A DNA stretch of 64,000 bases, taken from NCBI GenBank assembly GCA_027559495.1, contig JAMXSV010000006.1, positions 1,116,001 through 1,180,000 of the forward strand. Direction: 5' to 3'. Of this stretch, positions 1 to 11,375 are shown piece by piece. The translations under genes were made by a program, and so were the position numbers. The DNA is from Aurifilum marmelostoma (Eukaryota; Ascomycota; Sordariomycetes; Diaporthales; Cryphonectriaceae). Under the pieces are notes generated by a model. The model searched no databases and was not told where the DNA came from. It saw only the letters and a program-made list of their open reading frames with translations. Numbering within the stretch: the stretch's first letter is position 1; each line of letters opens with the position of its first letter.

Positions 1-1279
1 CGGTCGCAATCAGGAGAGCTTGCGGCAGGGTCCTACCCTTCTTGATCTGGAAAATGCGGATCCAGAGAAACCGAATGCCGATGGCTGCGAGGCCGCTGAT
101 GGAACTTCCAAAGAAGAAAAGTATAAGTAGAGCCATGAGGATGTAGTCGACCGGGAATGCCTTGGCTGTCTGAACAAAGATCCAGTTGATGGGTTGGAAG
201 ACATTGATCTTCCCCAGAATATAGCCGCAGTGTGACTTGCAGATGGAGTTCGCCGCCTTGTCGATGCCAGTAATGAGCATCGAGACCCAGATCAGGACTG
301 CAAGGAGTAGTAGCAGGATGCCTCCGATCAGCTTGAGGGGCCGGAAAACGGCCTCAATCTTCAGCCAAGCCTTGTATATCCAGCTCTGTCCCTCGCCACG
401 GGCCTCAGCAGCAAGCCTCTGCCGTCGCACCAAGGTTTGCTCTTCCCGAACGAGCAGTTCCATCTCACGCTGGTCTTTGGCTGACATGCCCTCTGGGTTG
501 CCGGCGTTGCGCATGTCGAGTTGATGTTGGCGCTCTCTGTTGCTCTCCAGCTGAGACTCCGTCGTCTCCGACAGCTGAGGGGCGGAGATGGACGGGGCTG
601 ACTTGATCCATGATACCGGCAGCAGAGCTAAACCCGCTCCAGTATACAGCACATAAATCAGCGTCCCCAGTGTCACCAACAGTCCCAGCCCAAAGGTCAG
701 GGCCTTCTCTCCTTTGTTCTCGGACAGCAGCTTCTTGAAGTAGTCGAGGTCAAGATGGCGGTCTCCCCTGTTTCCAGCAGCCGGGACGAAGAAGCCAACC
801 AAGAAGAGGATCACCACGAGGAGGATGAAGGCCACCGTGTATTTGAAAGCTCCCCAGAATTTGGCACCGAAACCCCTGGTGCCCTCCTCTTCCTCAACCT
901 CATCGTACTCCTCGTACCAGAAATACGAGAACGGTATAATGACGAGACATAGCAGCGCATCGAAGCTGTACAGCGAGTAGTAGACGATCTTCAAAGTGTA
1001 GAGGATGTTATCGACGCGCTGTGGAGTAGCCCATTCTTTCTTTGCACCAAGCGAGGTCGAGGTCGTTGCAGAAATCAGGGCGATGTCGACTGGCAGGAGC
1101 AGGACGGTCGCGAGGAGGGAAGTGAGGCTGATGATGGCGATGATGGTCACGATCGCGGATCTCTCCCGAGGGGCCTGCCAGATGAGGGTTGTGATGATCG
1201 CAGCGATCAGGGCGAGCGCGACCGCGACCGTATACGCTACCCAGATCAGGCTGACCTGCAAGTAGCCTGCAGAAGCCAT
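1..1279 (-). CDS. Probable lysosomal cobalamin transporter (LMBD1 family), 5' part only
   Basis: The reverse strand is open from ATG at 1279 to the window edge (about 426 codons), so the C-terminus is missing. The protein starts MASAGYLQVSLIWVAYTVAV and has repeated hydrophobic segments typical of the LMBR1-like fold: four or five in the first 230 residues, a cytosolic charged loop (residues near 250-320, rich in E, R and Q), then further membrane spans. Family knowledge: LMBD1 proteins export cobalamin from the lysosome or vacuole with an ABC partner, and fungal members are about 550-600 residues. The segments GIRFLWIRIFQIKKGR and FPVDYILMALL near the window edge match my memory of fungal LMBD1 proteins. 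I see no intron inside the window. It is transcribed divergently from cft1. The family assignment is confident; the cobalamin substrate is inferred from the family. Confidence 0.85.
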   Translation of the reverse strand, partial: MASAGYLQVSLIWVAYTVAVALALIAAIITTLIWQAPRERSAIVTIIAIISLTSLLATVLLLPVDIALISATTSTSLGAKKEWATPQRVDNILYTLKIVYYSLYSFDALLCLVIIPFSYFWYEEYDEVEEEEGTRGFGAKFWGAFKYTVAFILLVVILFLVGFFVPAAGNRGDRHLDLDYFKKLLSENKGEKALTFGLGLLVTLGTLIYVLYTGAGLALLPVSWIKSAPSISAPQLSETTESQLESNRERQHQLDMRNAGNPEGMSAKDQREMELLVREEQTLVRRQRLAAEARGEGQSWIYKAWLKIEAVFRPLKLIGGILLLLLAVLIWVSMLITGIDKAANSICKSHCGYILGKINVFQPINWIFVQTAKAFPVDYILMALLILFFFGSSISGLAAIGIRFLWIRIFQIKKGRTLPQALLIAT

Positions 1280-1900
1280 CATTGCGTCGTGTTGTATTGT
1301 ATTGTGTTGTCTTGGAGACTGTCAGTCCTCGAGGAGTTGAACTGATCTGGATGACTTTTTATCAAGTCAAATTGCTGGTGTTGACTCTCATGGACTGTTA
1401 AACATCGAGATGTAGTGGCAGAGGAACAATTGGAATGTGGAAGAGAGCCCTCACATGGAGAAGAAGGTCAGGAGGTTGTTTCTCTAGTTCTAGCTGCAAG
1501 GCAGCATTCACATCATAACATTTGGGCTTGTAGTGACGTCGGGGTCTGCATTAGAGCCACTGGAATCCAGTCCGAGACAGGGAGCTTGGGCCTCCTTTCA
1601 TGCATCTGCAGGGGCATGTGTGGGGTTAGAGCAGCAGGGGTTGGGCATCCCGGTGTGGGCCTGGGCCAGCTCCAATTCTAGCAGCTGTGCAGGGCTCAAG
1701 TGTCGCAAAGGCCCTTTCTCCATCTGACGAGGGAAGCAACAACACCACCACCACCATCATCACCTTCTTCCTCACCCTTTGCAACCCCACCACCACTAGA
1801 AAAGTACTGGTGCTTGCCAGCAGCAGCACCAGGTGGGACTGTTCTGGTCTGTACTTGTCCCTTCATGGATGGCATTTAGCATGACTTGACAGGACTCGCT
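1280..1900. promoter_or_regulatory. Divergent intergenic region between LMBD1-like gene and cft1
   Basis: This 621-bp gap separates two genes that start head to head, so it must hold both promoters and 5' leaders. It contains an A/C-rich CAC/CAT-type simple stretch near 1738-1770. I see no convincing TATA box. Short open frames here look like chance. Confidence 0.6.
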
Positions 1901-4900
1901 ATGCAGTGCTATACTGAGTTGACGCCTCCCACGGCTGTCACCCACTCTTTGGACATTCCATTCCTGTCTGCACAGAGTAACAATCTTATTGTTGCAAAGT
2001 CATCCCTGCTACAGATCTTTGACACGAGGACCATCACTGCTGAGATCGACAATTCCCAGTCCTCGACCCTCCACTCGACCAAGACGACCGCACAATACGA
2101 CAGCCGGATCAACGACGACGATGGTCTCGAGTCCTCCTTCCTCGGCGGCGACGCAGCCTTCCAGAGAACAGACCGCACAAGTAATACAAAGCTCGTCCTC
2201 GTCACTGAGATCAGCCTCTCGGGAACGGTGACGGGGCTGGCGAGGATCAAGACACAGAACACGCTGTCTGGTGGTGAAGCGCTGCTGGTCCAGTTCAGGG
2301 ACGCGAAGTTGAGTCTGCTAGAGTGGGATCCGGCGCGCTACAGCGTGACAACCATATCAATCCATTACTATGAGCAAGAAGAACACCAGGGTAGCCCTTG
2401 GGCTCCTGCGCTGAATGACTGTGTCAACTTCCTCGTCGCAGACCCTGGTAGCAGATGCGCCGCCCTCAAGTTTGGCGCCAGAAACCTGGCCATCTTGCCT
2501 TTCAAGCAGGCCGACGAGGAAGACATTGCAATGGATGATTGGGATCCGGACCTGGATGGGCCCAAGCCTGCCAAGCAGGAGAATGCATCTTCGGCCGTTG
2601 TAAATGGAACTAGCAACATAGAAGACACACCATATTCACCATCATTTGTCCTTCGACTCTCCATACTCGACCCCAACCTCATCTACCCTGTTGACCTCGC
2701 CTTTCTTTACGAGTATAGAGAGCCCACCTTCGGCATTCTATCTTCCAAGCTGGGGTCGTCTGCTGCGATAGGTCGAAAAGATCACCTGTCTTTCATGGTG
2801 TTCACGCTAGACCTGCAACAAAAAGCTTCCACCACTATTCTTTCTGTCGGCGGTCTCCCTCATGACTTATTCAAGGTCATCGCGCTGCCTGCACCTGTAG
2901 GTGGTGCTCTGCTCGTCGGTGCCAACGAGTTGATCCACATCGACCAGTCGGGTGCCTCTAACGGAGTGGCAGTAAACCCTTTCACCAAGCAATGCACGGA
3001 CTTCAGCCTTACAGATCAATCTGATCTGGGACTCCGTTTGGAGGGCTGTACTCTCGATTTTATTTCACCAGAGAACGGCCAGATGCTGATTGTCCTGTCT
3101 GACGGCCGTCTTGCGACCCTGGACTTTCTGATCGACGGGCGTAGGGTTTCCGGCCTCACCATCAAGCTTGTGGCTCCTGCCTCCGGAGGCAGCATCATTC
3201 CCGGCAGGATATCATCACTTAGCCGGCTAGGCAAGAACACGCTGTTTGCGGGGAGTGAGAGTGGCGATTCCTTTGTTTTCGGCTGGACTCGCAAGAACAG
3301 CCAGTCGTCAAAGAAGAAGTCTCGCATACAAGAGTCTCTTGACTTTGAGGACTTCGACGAGGACGATGTGGAAGACGAGGATGATCTTTATGCGGATACG
3401 ACAACAGCCACGCAGGCAAATAGTGGCGCCGCAGCCGCAAAAGCTGGAGAACTGGTGTTTCGGATCCACGACACTCTCACGAATATCGCGCCGATACAAG
3501 ACATCACTTACGGTAAACCGCCTGCGGAGACGGAAGCGGAGGATCAGCAGAACTTGGCTGGCGTGCGGAGCGACTTGCAGCTGGTTGCTGCCGTGGGCGT
3601 CGGCAAAGCTGGCTCTCTTGCAGTCATGAACCGCGAGATACAGCCCAAAGTAATTGGCCGCTTTGACTTCCCGGAAGCTCGCGGCCTGTGGACCATGAGT
3701 GTTCAGAAGCCTATGCCAAAGTCACTGCAGGAGGGCAAAGGTACCAAGGCCATGGGCGATGACTACGACCTGTCTGCGCAATATGACAAGTTCATGATCG
3801 CCGCCAAGATCGACCTGGACAATTATGAGACATCTGATGTCTATGCACTGACATCTGCTGGCTTCGAGTCTTTGACGGGAACAGAATTCGAACCTGCGGC
3901 AGGCTTCACGGTGGAAGCAGGGACGATGGCAAACCACCGCCGGGTGATCCAGGTTTTGAAATCAGAAGTCCGCGTTTACGATGGAGGTAAGAACACAGGC
4001 CCTGGTCGGCCCTGATACATGCTGATTCTCGAGCAGATCTTGGTCTGGATATGATCCTTCCCATGCAAGATGAGGAGACTGGTGCTGAGCCACGGGTTTT
4101 GAGCGCCAGTATCTGCGATCCGTACCTATTGCTCATCAGAGATGACTCGAGTGCATTCGTCGCCCATATGAACTCCGATGACGAGCTTGAGGAGGTCGAC
4201 AAGAGCAAGAGCGTCTTGACGTCAAACAAATGGGTATCGGGCTGCCTATACGCTGATACAACCGGGGCTTTTGCGTCAGCGCAAGACCAAACAAGCTCAC
4301 AGAATACCTTCATGTTCTTGCTCAGCAACACTGGAGCGCTTCAAGTCAGTAGTCTCTGGACATCACTGCGATTAAGAATACCTACTGACGTTATATAGGT
4401 TTATGCCCTTCCAAACCTGTCCAAGCCGGTGTACACGGCTGAGGGATTGAGCCATATCCCCCCAATCCTTACACCTGAATGGGTAGCTAGGCGTGGGACT
4501 TTCAAAGAATCCATTGTCGAACTTCTCGTGACAGACCTTGGGGATACAACTGCAAAGTCGCCACACCTTGTTGTATGTCTTCTCAGTCCTCTTTGTAGCG
4601 CCGCAAATGAAGCTGACTTTGATAGCTGCGACACGGTAATGACGATTTGACGATTTACGAACCCCAAGTGAACCCTAACACTACCTCAAAGGACCTCACT
4701 TCCTCATTATTCTTCCGTAAATTACCTAACAACGCTTTCGCTAAAGCTGTGGAGGAGCCTGCAGAAGATGACGACTCGGCCGATGAGCTCCGGAGAATGC
4801 CGCTCCGTTCCTGTGACAATATCGCTGGCTACAGTTGTGTCTTCCTTCCGGGGTCATCACCAAGCTTCATCATCAAATCAGCCAAGTCTACCCCTAAAGT

Positions 4901-6489
4901 GCTCGGCCTGCAGGGTGCAGGAGTCAGGACTCTGAGCCCATTCCACACTGAGGGCTGCGAGCAGGGCTTCATTTACGCGGATACAGAAGGCATAGCTCGC
5001 GTCACGCAGCTGCCAGCAGACTGCAGCTACTCAGAGATTGGCCTATCCCTCAAGAAGGTCCCCCTGGATGTGGATGTCAATTCTGTGGCATATCATTCCA
5101 CCGCTGCAGTGTACATCATCGGCTGCAATATTGAGGAGGAGTTCGAGCTCCCCAAAGACGAGGATAGCAACCCTCAGCAGGCTCCGTTCTGGGCCAAAGA
5201 GAAAATAACCTTCAAGCCGGTGGCGGAGCGTGGGATTTTGAAGCTTGTCAGCCCTCAGAACTGGAGCGTTATTGATAGCGTCGACATGGAGCCGTGCGAA
5301 ATCATCATGTGCGTCGAAAGCCTCAATTTGGAAGTCTCAGAATCTACGCACGAGCGCCGTGAGCTGATTGTCGTCGGCACTGCCATCTCACGGGGCGAGG
5401 ATCTCCCCATTCGGGGCCGCATCCATGTCTACGATATGGCGACCGTCATCCCCGAGCCCGGCCGACCGGAGACGAACAAGAAGTTCAAGCTTGTGGCCAA
5501 GGAAGATATACCGAGAGGTGGTGTCACAGCAATCTCGGGTGTCGGCACTCAGGGTTTTGTACTTGTCGCTCACGGTCAAAAGTGCACCGTCCGTGGTCTG
5601 AAGGAGGACGGAACCTTGCTGCCTGTCGCCTTTATGGACATGTCCAACTACGTCACGAGCGTCAAGGAGGTTCCCGGCACAGGCCTGTGCGCCATGTCGG
5701 ACGCTTTCAAAGGCGTGTGGTTTACTGGGTACACAGAGGAGCCATACAAGATGCTGCTGTTCGGGAAGAGCAATGCTAAGTTAGAGGTGCTGAATGTTGA
5801 CTTCCTGCCAGATGGCAAAGAGCTCTACATTGTGGCAGCCGATGCGGACGGGAACCTTCACGTGTTCCAGTTTGACCCAGAACGTAAGTCTATGCATCCC
5901 CCCTCCTGAGGCTGTTCCTTGAAGCACTGCTCACAATATTTCAGATCCCAAATCCCTTCAGGGACATCTACTCTTGCACCGCACTACCTTCAACGCAGGC
6001 GCAAATCTCCCTTCGAAATCAATGATGCTCCCGCGCGTCCCCTTACCAACCTTGCGCGGCCAAGAGAATGGGGCACACCTCAAGAACGGCGATCCGAAGT
6101 CACAACCCGGGTCACTGCCACCGCAGATTCTCCTCTTTGCCTCGCCGACTGGCTCTCTCGCGGCTCTCAGCGCGCTATCTGAGGCCTCATACCGACGCCT
6201 CTCGTCCTTGACATCGCAGCTCATCAATACCCTCCCTCAGCCGGCGGGCCTCAACCCCAAAGCCTACCGCATGCCGCCATCAGCGACGCAGACAACCGCC
6301 AAGATGGGACCTGGCATCGACTCGGGCGTTGGCACAAATATAGTGGACGGCGCAATACTAGCCAGGTGGAATGAGCTGGCAAGCGGTAGGAGGGGAGAGA
6401 TTGCTGGGCGGGTCGGGTACTCTGAGACGGAGGAAGTCAGGGCGGAGCTGGAGGGACTACTTGGTTGGGGCGGGCTGAGCTACTTTTGA
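1901..6489 (+). CDS. cft1: CFT1 / CPSF160, cleavage and polyadenylation factor subunit
   Basis: Five exons, 1901-3986, 4037-4344, 4399-4572, 4626-5883 and 5945-6489, join in frame to 1456 residues. All four introns are GT-AG and 50-61 nt long. The start is the ATG of MQCYTELTPPTAVTHSLDIP, the recognisable CFT1 N-terminus; the upstream in-frame TTG is not used. The N-terminal half has MMS1/CPSF-A-type beta-propeller character. A strongly acidic linker (DFEDFDEDDVEDEDDLYAD) lies near residue 490. The C-terminal CPSF_A domain includes HVYDMATVIPEPGRPETNKK and GNLHVFQFDPE. Known role: the scaffold of the nuclear polyadenylation-factor complex, helping recognise the poly(A) signal during mRNA 3' end formation. 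Length matches the family (about 1350-1450). No lesion is seen, and splice frames are consistent throughout. Confidence 0.97.
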
Positions 6490-7117
6490 GGGTCGGAGTT
6501 GCATTGTGGCACGTGAGAGCCTGCCACAGACCTTATAGGGCTGCCTGCCATGGGAGGCTCGACAAGGGCGGGGCAGAAGGCTCTTGGGGATCGAGAGAAC
6601 GCACCAGCAGACGCATGACAAATCTGGTCGTTTGGTGGGCGGTGGGCTTGACCCACAATTTCCTATACATCTATCTCAATAGATTCTTCGCAACCATCAA
6701 ACATGCTAGAGTCTTCTATTCTTGTCGCGTATTTCGTTTAGGTGCGCTGCGGTTGAGGGCGGCTCATCTGTCCGGTCTGCCGAGATTTGTATACTGAGCC
6801 ATATTTTCTAATCGGTAGCCGAGCAAAGCGAAATCAGATTTCCAAAGGAAAGAAAGAAAAAGACAGAACCAAAACCGCAAGATGCAGAGCTGAGCGCCGA
6901 AGCGCACCTGTAACCGGGATATGGCATTCCTAGAAAGTTACCTTACCGTTTCGACTGTGCATTTTTGTCTGGTGGTCCTCACCTTTGTTGATCCACAAAC
7001 ACGCCAGGATCAAAAAAGCAAGAACACAGAAGTAGGTGCATAAAGTCGTCCCGTACAACAACCCAGATCACGAAAAAAATGCGAATGTAGTAGTCCGCGC
7101 AAAAAAATGCAAAAGTA
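6490..7117. other. Intergenic, no gene seen (cft1 3' side to tRNA)
   Basis: Contains the cft1 3' untranslated region and A-rich sequence around 6835-6880. A pyrimidine/T-rich stretch near 7010-7115 lies just beyond the tRNA 3' end on the minus strand: read on that strand it gives T runs (7101-7107 and 7074-7080) suitable for RNA polymerase III termination. No supported coding sequence. Confidence 0.5.
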
Positions 7118-7188
7118 TGCGCAAACCCGGAATCGAACCGGGGGCCCATCGATGGCAACGATGGATTTTACCACTAAACCATTTGCGC
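7118..7188 (-). tRNA. tRNA-Gly (GCC)
   Basis: Read on the minus strand, a 71-nt cloverleaf without intron is visible. The acceptor stem GCGCAAA pairs with TTTGCGC. The D arm holds TGGTTTAGTGGTAAAA, and the anticodon stem CATCG/CGATG encloses the loop TTGCCAT with anticodon GCC. The T arm is CCCGGTTCGAATCCGGG, and the discriminator base is A at 7118. T runs follow downstream on the same strand. The internal A and B boxes are intact, so it should be functional. Confidence 0.96.
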
Positions 7189-7647
7189 CACACATGTTTA
7201 ACGATGACTTTTCCCCAATCATTATTGACTATATATCAATACAATGCTCATTGTCGACAATTCCTTCTCCCGCCAACATAATCACACACAATTCCCAGTC
7301 GCCGACTTCGCTGAGTCAGCAATTACTAATTCTCGTTTCCCGAATCGCAAGTTTCGCTTTTCAGTTCGGAATGTACGGACTTGATAGTGCTGTAGGTATG
7401 ATTGGGTACGTAACGTTGTCCTCGCTCCAATGACCAGGGCCCTCGCTCTTGAGACTTGACTTTTGATTCTTTACTTCAGGTTTTGATCCATCGCGTCGTC
7501 TTGGAGGTAACCCTTACTTCGACCTTTATATGCCTTCTTCGAGCTGTTGCAATGCCTACAAAGCCTCGGAAGGTCCCCGATGACCTGGCTGCGGCGCGCG
7601 GCTCGGAACATCGTGACGACAGGCAACCTGAAGACGAGTCCCGGAGT
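7189..7647. other. Intergenic, no gene seen
   Basis: Lies between the tRNA 5' end and the stop of the minus-strand gene at 7648. It is moderately AT-rich at 7200-7350. An open frame at 7107-7433 merely runs through the tRNA and has no protein character. Confidence 0.4.
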
Positions 7648-8958
7648 TTAGGACGACGCCAGCGTAAGCCCCGGCCTCCTCAACGCATAGAGCAACAAGT
7701 TCATCCCGTCTCCCGAAGAGTGATTGATCGTGATCCCATCCGTCAAGCTCTTCGGATTCGGCAATGTGTTGAACAAAAGAGCCATGGCGTCGCATACATT
7801 CAGGTCATCATCACCCAACCATTTGATGAAGGCGTCGAGCGAGATGCCATCGGCGTTCTGTAGCTGCATGCGAGCGGTCTCGAGGTATTTTATGAGTGTG
7901 ACGGGTGTGTCGGTCGTGTCGAACTTGCTGGCCTGCTGAAGAAGCGAGACGAACAGGTTGAGTAGCGCGGAGATCCCACCAGGCCCGGCAGTCGGCACGG
8001 TAAGGCTCGACGTCGTCGCGGGATCGGGGGCGTCGGGAGAAGACAGCAGTCGAATGGCTAAAGGATCCAACTGCTCACGATTCAACGAGGTGGTGAACTC
8101 GTTCAGGACTGGCTGGACTGTGCTCAAGGTAATGACCACGTCGTTGCGCAGAGAGTCAGACGACGACGAAGACGACGACACTGCGGTGGTCTCTTGACCG
8201 GCGTCGATGGCCAAGGCTCGGAACATGTGCTCTAGGACCAGACGGTCCGTCCGGCGTGGAACATCTGCGTCCTGTTCCTCGTGAAAGCGCGCTAACATGA
8301 TGCTGTGCCGTCCTGAGAGGAAGGCAGTCGCCCGGATCAAAGCGTGGAACGGCAGTCCGGTAGCTGATCCGGAAGCCGTGCCTGCAGACGGCACCGTGAT
8401 AAACGGCCATTGGGAAAAGTGAGTGATCAACTTCCAGAGAGATGGTGCGCAGCTTGTCAGGAGAACTCGACACTTTTCATCATTGGGTATCTGCGTTAGG
8501 AGGTAGGACTCGACCGATTTCTGGTCCCAGCCTGTGACGTGTGAGAAGGGGGACATGTGATCAACAAAAGGTTTCAGTCCTGGGCAAAGCAAGGAGATGG
8601 CGTACAGTTGTCCCGATTGACATGGGCAGCAAAGATGTGTTCCAGGTTCGCAGCTTCTGCCGAGGTGAATACTGCCTGTTTGCCATCAGGTCTTCCATGA
8701 AGAATGCAGCTCGTCAAGTCGGCAAGGATCGAGTCTACAACAAAAGGAACCAATGTCAGACATGTCGACATACCCGAGGGAGAGACGTCATGAGGGAATC
8801 TGGATAAGGTTCTTGTGCTCACCACGAGAGCTCGTCTCCAGCCATTCCTTTCGCTTGGCGTCCAATTCCGCAGTGTTTCCGATCGGCTTTGTCAAAGGTA
8901 CGCCGGGCAGGCTGAGAGCGCTTATAAGCTTTCCCGCGCTCTGAAGCAGAGAGTCCAT
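7648..8958 (-). pseudogene. Unrecognised conserved-looking protein, apparently frameshifted
   Basis: Two exons can be joined: 8958-8823 (MDSLLQSAGKLISALSLPG...) and 8734 onward, with a GT-AG intron at 8822-8735. The second exon reads SILADLTSCILHG...AEAANLEHIFAAHVNRDNC and then hits a stop at 8576-8574. The following 314-codon frame (8592-7648), LLCPGLKPFVDHMSPFSHVT..., clearly continues the same protein one base out of register. The switch falls between about 8622 and 8579. Adding one base there (for example a third C in the CC at 8603-8604) would restore continuity, and I find no plausible intron. The C-terminal frame has a Ser run (residues VSSSSSSSD) and ends ...RRPGLTLASS. I cannot name a family: the overall pattern loosely recalls the N-terminal half of TLDc/MEAK7-type proteins, but the TLDc domain itself is absent. 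It may be a truncated pseudogene or carry a sequence error. The start codon is uncertain. Confidence 0.45.
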
Positions 8959-10261
8959 GACTGAATCTGAGTGCTGGACTTGCGCTTCTTGGTGTTCCCG
9001 GTTTTCACTCTCGAGTGCCTTGAGTTTGGACCGGCTGTCGATATTCTGCAGCTTCGGACCTGTTTGCGGTTGCTGGGCGTTGTGTGTTTGCAATCAGTGT
9101 ATACCGCGGACTCCGATGTCTGTCGGTAGCGATGCGGATAGCGGGTTTTATACCTAGGCATTGATGACACTTTGCATTTGCTCCGCGCAGTACTGCCTCG
9201 AGCCCCTGATAGCGGTCGCAACACTGGCTGCTGTCCACTTGGTCATGCTTCGCCACGGGCAGGCGACAATGTCCGCAATGCCAATAAATTCTACTGACTG
9301 ACTGTAAGCTTACCCGTGGGTGGTTTACGTCAGCGTCTGAGACCACCCACCACACTCGTTCCTTCACCGTAAGCCAGGCAGGCCACGTGGAACCCGCTCA
9401 GATAGTCCTAAAAAAGCATCAAAACATAACAAACACTATACATACCCACAGTAAGTAGCTGTTTGTGGAGTACATTGTCTGCTCTTAAGGTTATGCCAAT
9501 TCTTAAAATAGTTGATTTCCTGCGCAGCCCTGCATACATTAAAATTGATAACTGGTAATAGAGAGATAGACGAAAAATATGCTAGAAATTAAACACAAAA
9601 TGTAGCCTACAAAAGATGATTAGCTATTATTCATTCCGGGTCCTGCTCTGATTAGCCCAGTTTCCGGCCTGTTTAGAATGATACCCAATATTTAAGGATA
9701 ATTTTGAATTATCATATCTACTTTTCATAGTATCAAATGACTCCTGCGGCCGGAGTAAGATGGGGTCTCTACGATAACGTAATTTTAAGGATTCATGAGC
9801 CGTTCCCAGGTTACTTGGTATCCAGCAAGACCTCCTCCACTCCTCAGCCTCCTGGGCCTTTACGGCCATCTACCAGGTGACCGGGTGAGCTGAACTCCAC
9901 CATTAGGGCTCCGGATGTAGCTATTCCTGCCTGTCACGATGACAGGTCAACTAAGGGTTCTATCGGCCGACCATTAACACAGGCCGTGATGATCGTAGGT
10001 GATGTTCGCTACTGAAGTCTCGTCAAGGTGCGGCCAATAATGCACCCCACGAACATCTCGTGGTAATTATAAAGGAAGCCTTGAATCGCATTGAAGTAAA
10101 CTCACGTTTCAATAATTATCGTCACCAACAGTTTCATCTTCCTCTTCTCATTCCGATCATCACCTTTCAAACACTACATAACAACCATTTTCCTCTCTCC
10201 CTGCCTCAATTTCTACTTTTATATCCACCTGTTCATCTTCGCATATCCAGCCTCCGCAGCC
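8959..10261. other. Intergenic with AT-rich relic
   Basis: The first 450 bp are ordinary composition and presumably hold the promoter of the minus-strand gene. From about 9400 to 9790 the DNA turns AT-rich with many TA and AAT words. This is typical of old, mutated repeat DNA in ascomycetes. From 9790 to 10050 normal composition returns, with a small hairpin (CCTGTCACGATGACAGG) near 9930. The last 200 bp are the pyrimidine-rich leader of the secreted-protein gene. No intact coding sequence. Confidence 0.45.
9400..9890. mobile_element. Candidate degenerate transposon or RIP-mutated repeat remnant
   Basis: AT-rich island between GC-balanced flanks. A minus-strand open frame at 9869-9627 begins MAVKAQEAEEWRRSC and has no recognised domain, though the mixed charged/Trp content looks like a fragment of a real protein rather than chance. 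No terminal repeats or target-site duplication are visible. The assignment rests on composition only. Confidence 0.25.
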
Positions 10262-10876
10262 ATGAAGTTCGGAAGCATTGCCCTCTTCGTCTCGGCCGTC
10301 GCGAGCGTGGCGTTTGGTCACGTCATCAACATCCCAAACGCGCACCAGGAACGCAGCATTGTCCAGGACAGCTCCGTTCTTGACGCTCGTGCTCTTGACG
10401 AGTCCGCTTTCGCACTCGTCGACCGCAGCCCTACCTACGAAACAGCCGGCTACAAGATCCTGAAGGCGGCAGCGGGTAGCAAGGCACTCGAAAAAGGCCA
10501 GCAGTACGCGATCCTCGAGGATGGCGGCGGCTGGGTAGGTCACCACCGCGTAGTCGTGGGCATCGTTGCGCACAATACCAACAAGGCCGGAACGACATAC
10601 GAATTTGCCAATGCGAAATACTACCACGTTATCGTTGATGCGTCGGACGCGAAGGCTTGCTGCCCCAAGTCCGGACCCTGGGACCCGACCAAGATCCCCA
10701 CTGGCTACACTCACTCTTGGTTGGGCCCTGTCAAGGCTGGTGCCGACCCGCAGAAGGAGGGAGAAGCGTATCTTATGAAGACGGGCAGGCGCTACAATGT
10801 CGCGGCTGGGTACTGCTTCGGAGGAAACAACTGTCAGACGTATGCTGCTGGTCTTTTCAAGGCGATCAAGGAGTAA
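10262..10876 (+). CDS. Small secreted protein with possible NlpC/LRAT-like Cys-His core
   Basis: A single exon encodes 204 residues. The N-terminus MKFGSIALFVSAVASVAFG is a clear signal peptide, with cleavage probable after AFG or slightly later. Mature residues 20-60 are acidic and low in structure and may be a propeptide. There are four cysteines (133, 134, 185, 191). Two local patterns stand out: GHHRVVVG (residues 93-100) and NNCQTYAAGL (189-198). Together these resemble the His and Asn-Cys motifs of NlpC/P60- or LRAT-like thiol folds (H...NCxxF). That link is my inference, not an established assignment. It is encoded convergently with the agmatinase gene. Size, secretion and cysteines are compatible with an extracellular enzyme or an effector-like protein; no family is recognised with certainty. 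Confidence 0.8.
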   Translation: MKFGSIALFVSAVASVAFGHVINIPNAHQERSIVQDSSVLDARALDESAFALVDRSPTYETAGYKILKAAAGSKALEKGQQYAILEDGGGWVGHHRVVVGIVAHNTNKAGTTYEFANAKYYHVIVDASDAKACCPKSGPWDPTKIPTGYTHSWLGPVKAGADPQKEGEAYLMKTGRRYNVAAGYCFGGNNCQTYAAGLFKAIKE

Positions 10877-11375
10877 GGCAAGGGGATGGGCCGAGGGACC
10901 CCGGCCAGGACGGCAATACTTTTTGAAATGACAGTCTTCTAAATGTCGACTCATCCCGTCATTTCCACCTAATGTCACTGACGGCCCTCCCTCGAGACAA
11001 GGTTGATGTCGCCAACGATGACACACTGGGGCACTAGGACGTTGGTTTCTGCGAGGTTAAGTGAGTCACTGCGCTGGCCTGTGCGATGGGGCCAAATGCC
11101 TGCACTCACCAGATAGTTTGAATAGCCATATATTCTCTTTCCTAAGGTTTTGATAGCGAATTTTCCTATACATTCAATTTTCCGCAAGTCTTCTATCGCT
11201 TTCGAATCCATGAATTTCGAGGATCTGTATGCGATAGTATGCAATTTGACATGCTAAGAGAGCTGAGAGGAGACTTAAGAGCACCTGCAGGCGGCCAGCT
11301 CTTCAGGTAGATGTGCCATCCAAGCACAGCTGACTGTTTCTCACCCGAAATGTTGTTGTCTATAAATCGGCCCCC
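10877..11375. other. Intergenic between convergent genes, no gene seen
   Basis: Holds the 3' ends of the secreted-protein gene and the agmatinase gene. The middle (11100-11250) is AT-rich. A minus-strand open frame there (11244-10975) shows no domain and is likely chance. Confidence 0.4.
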
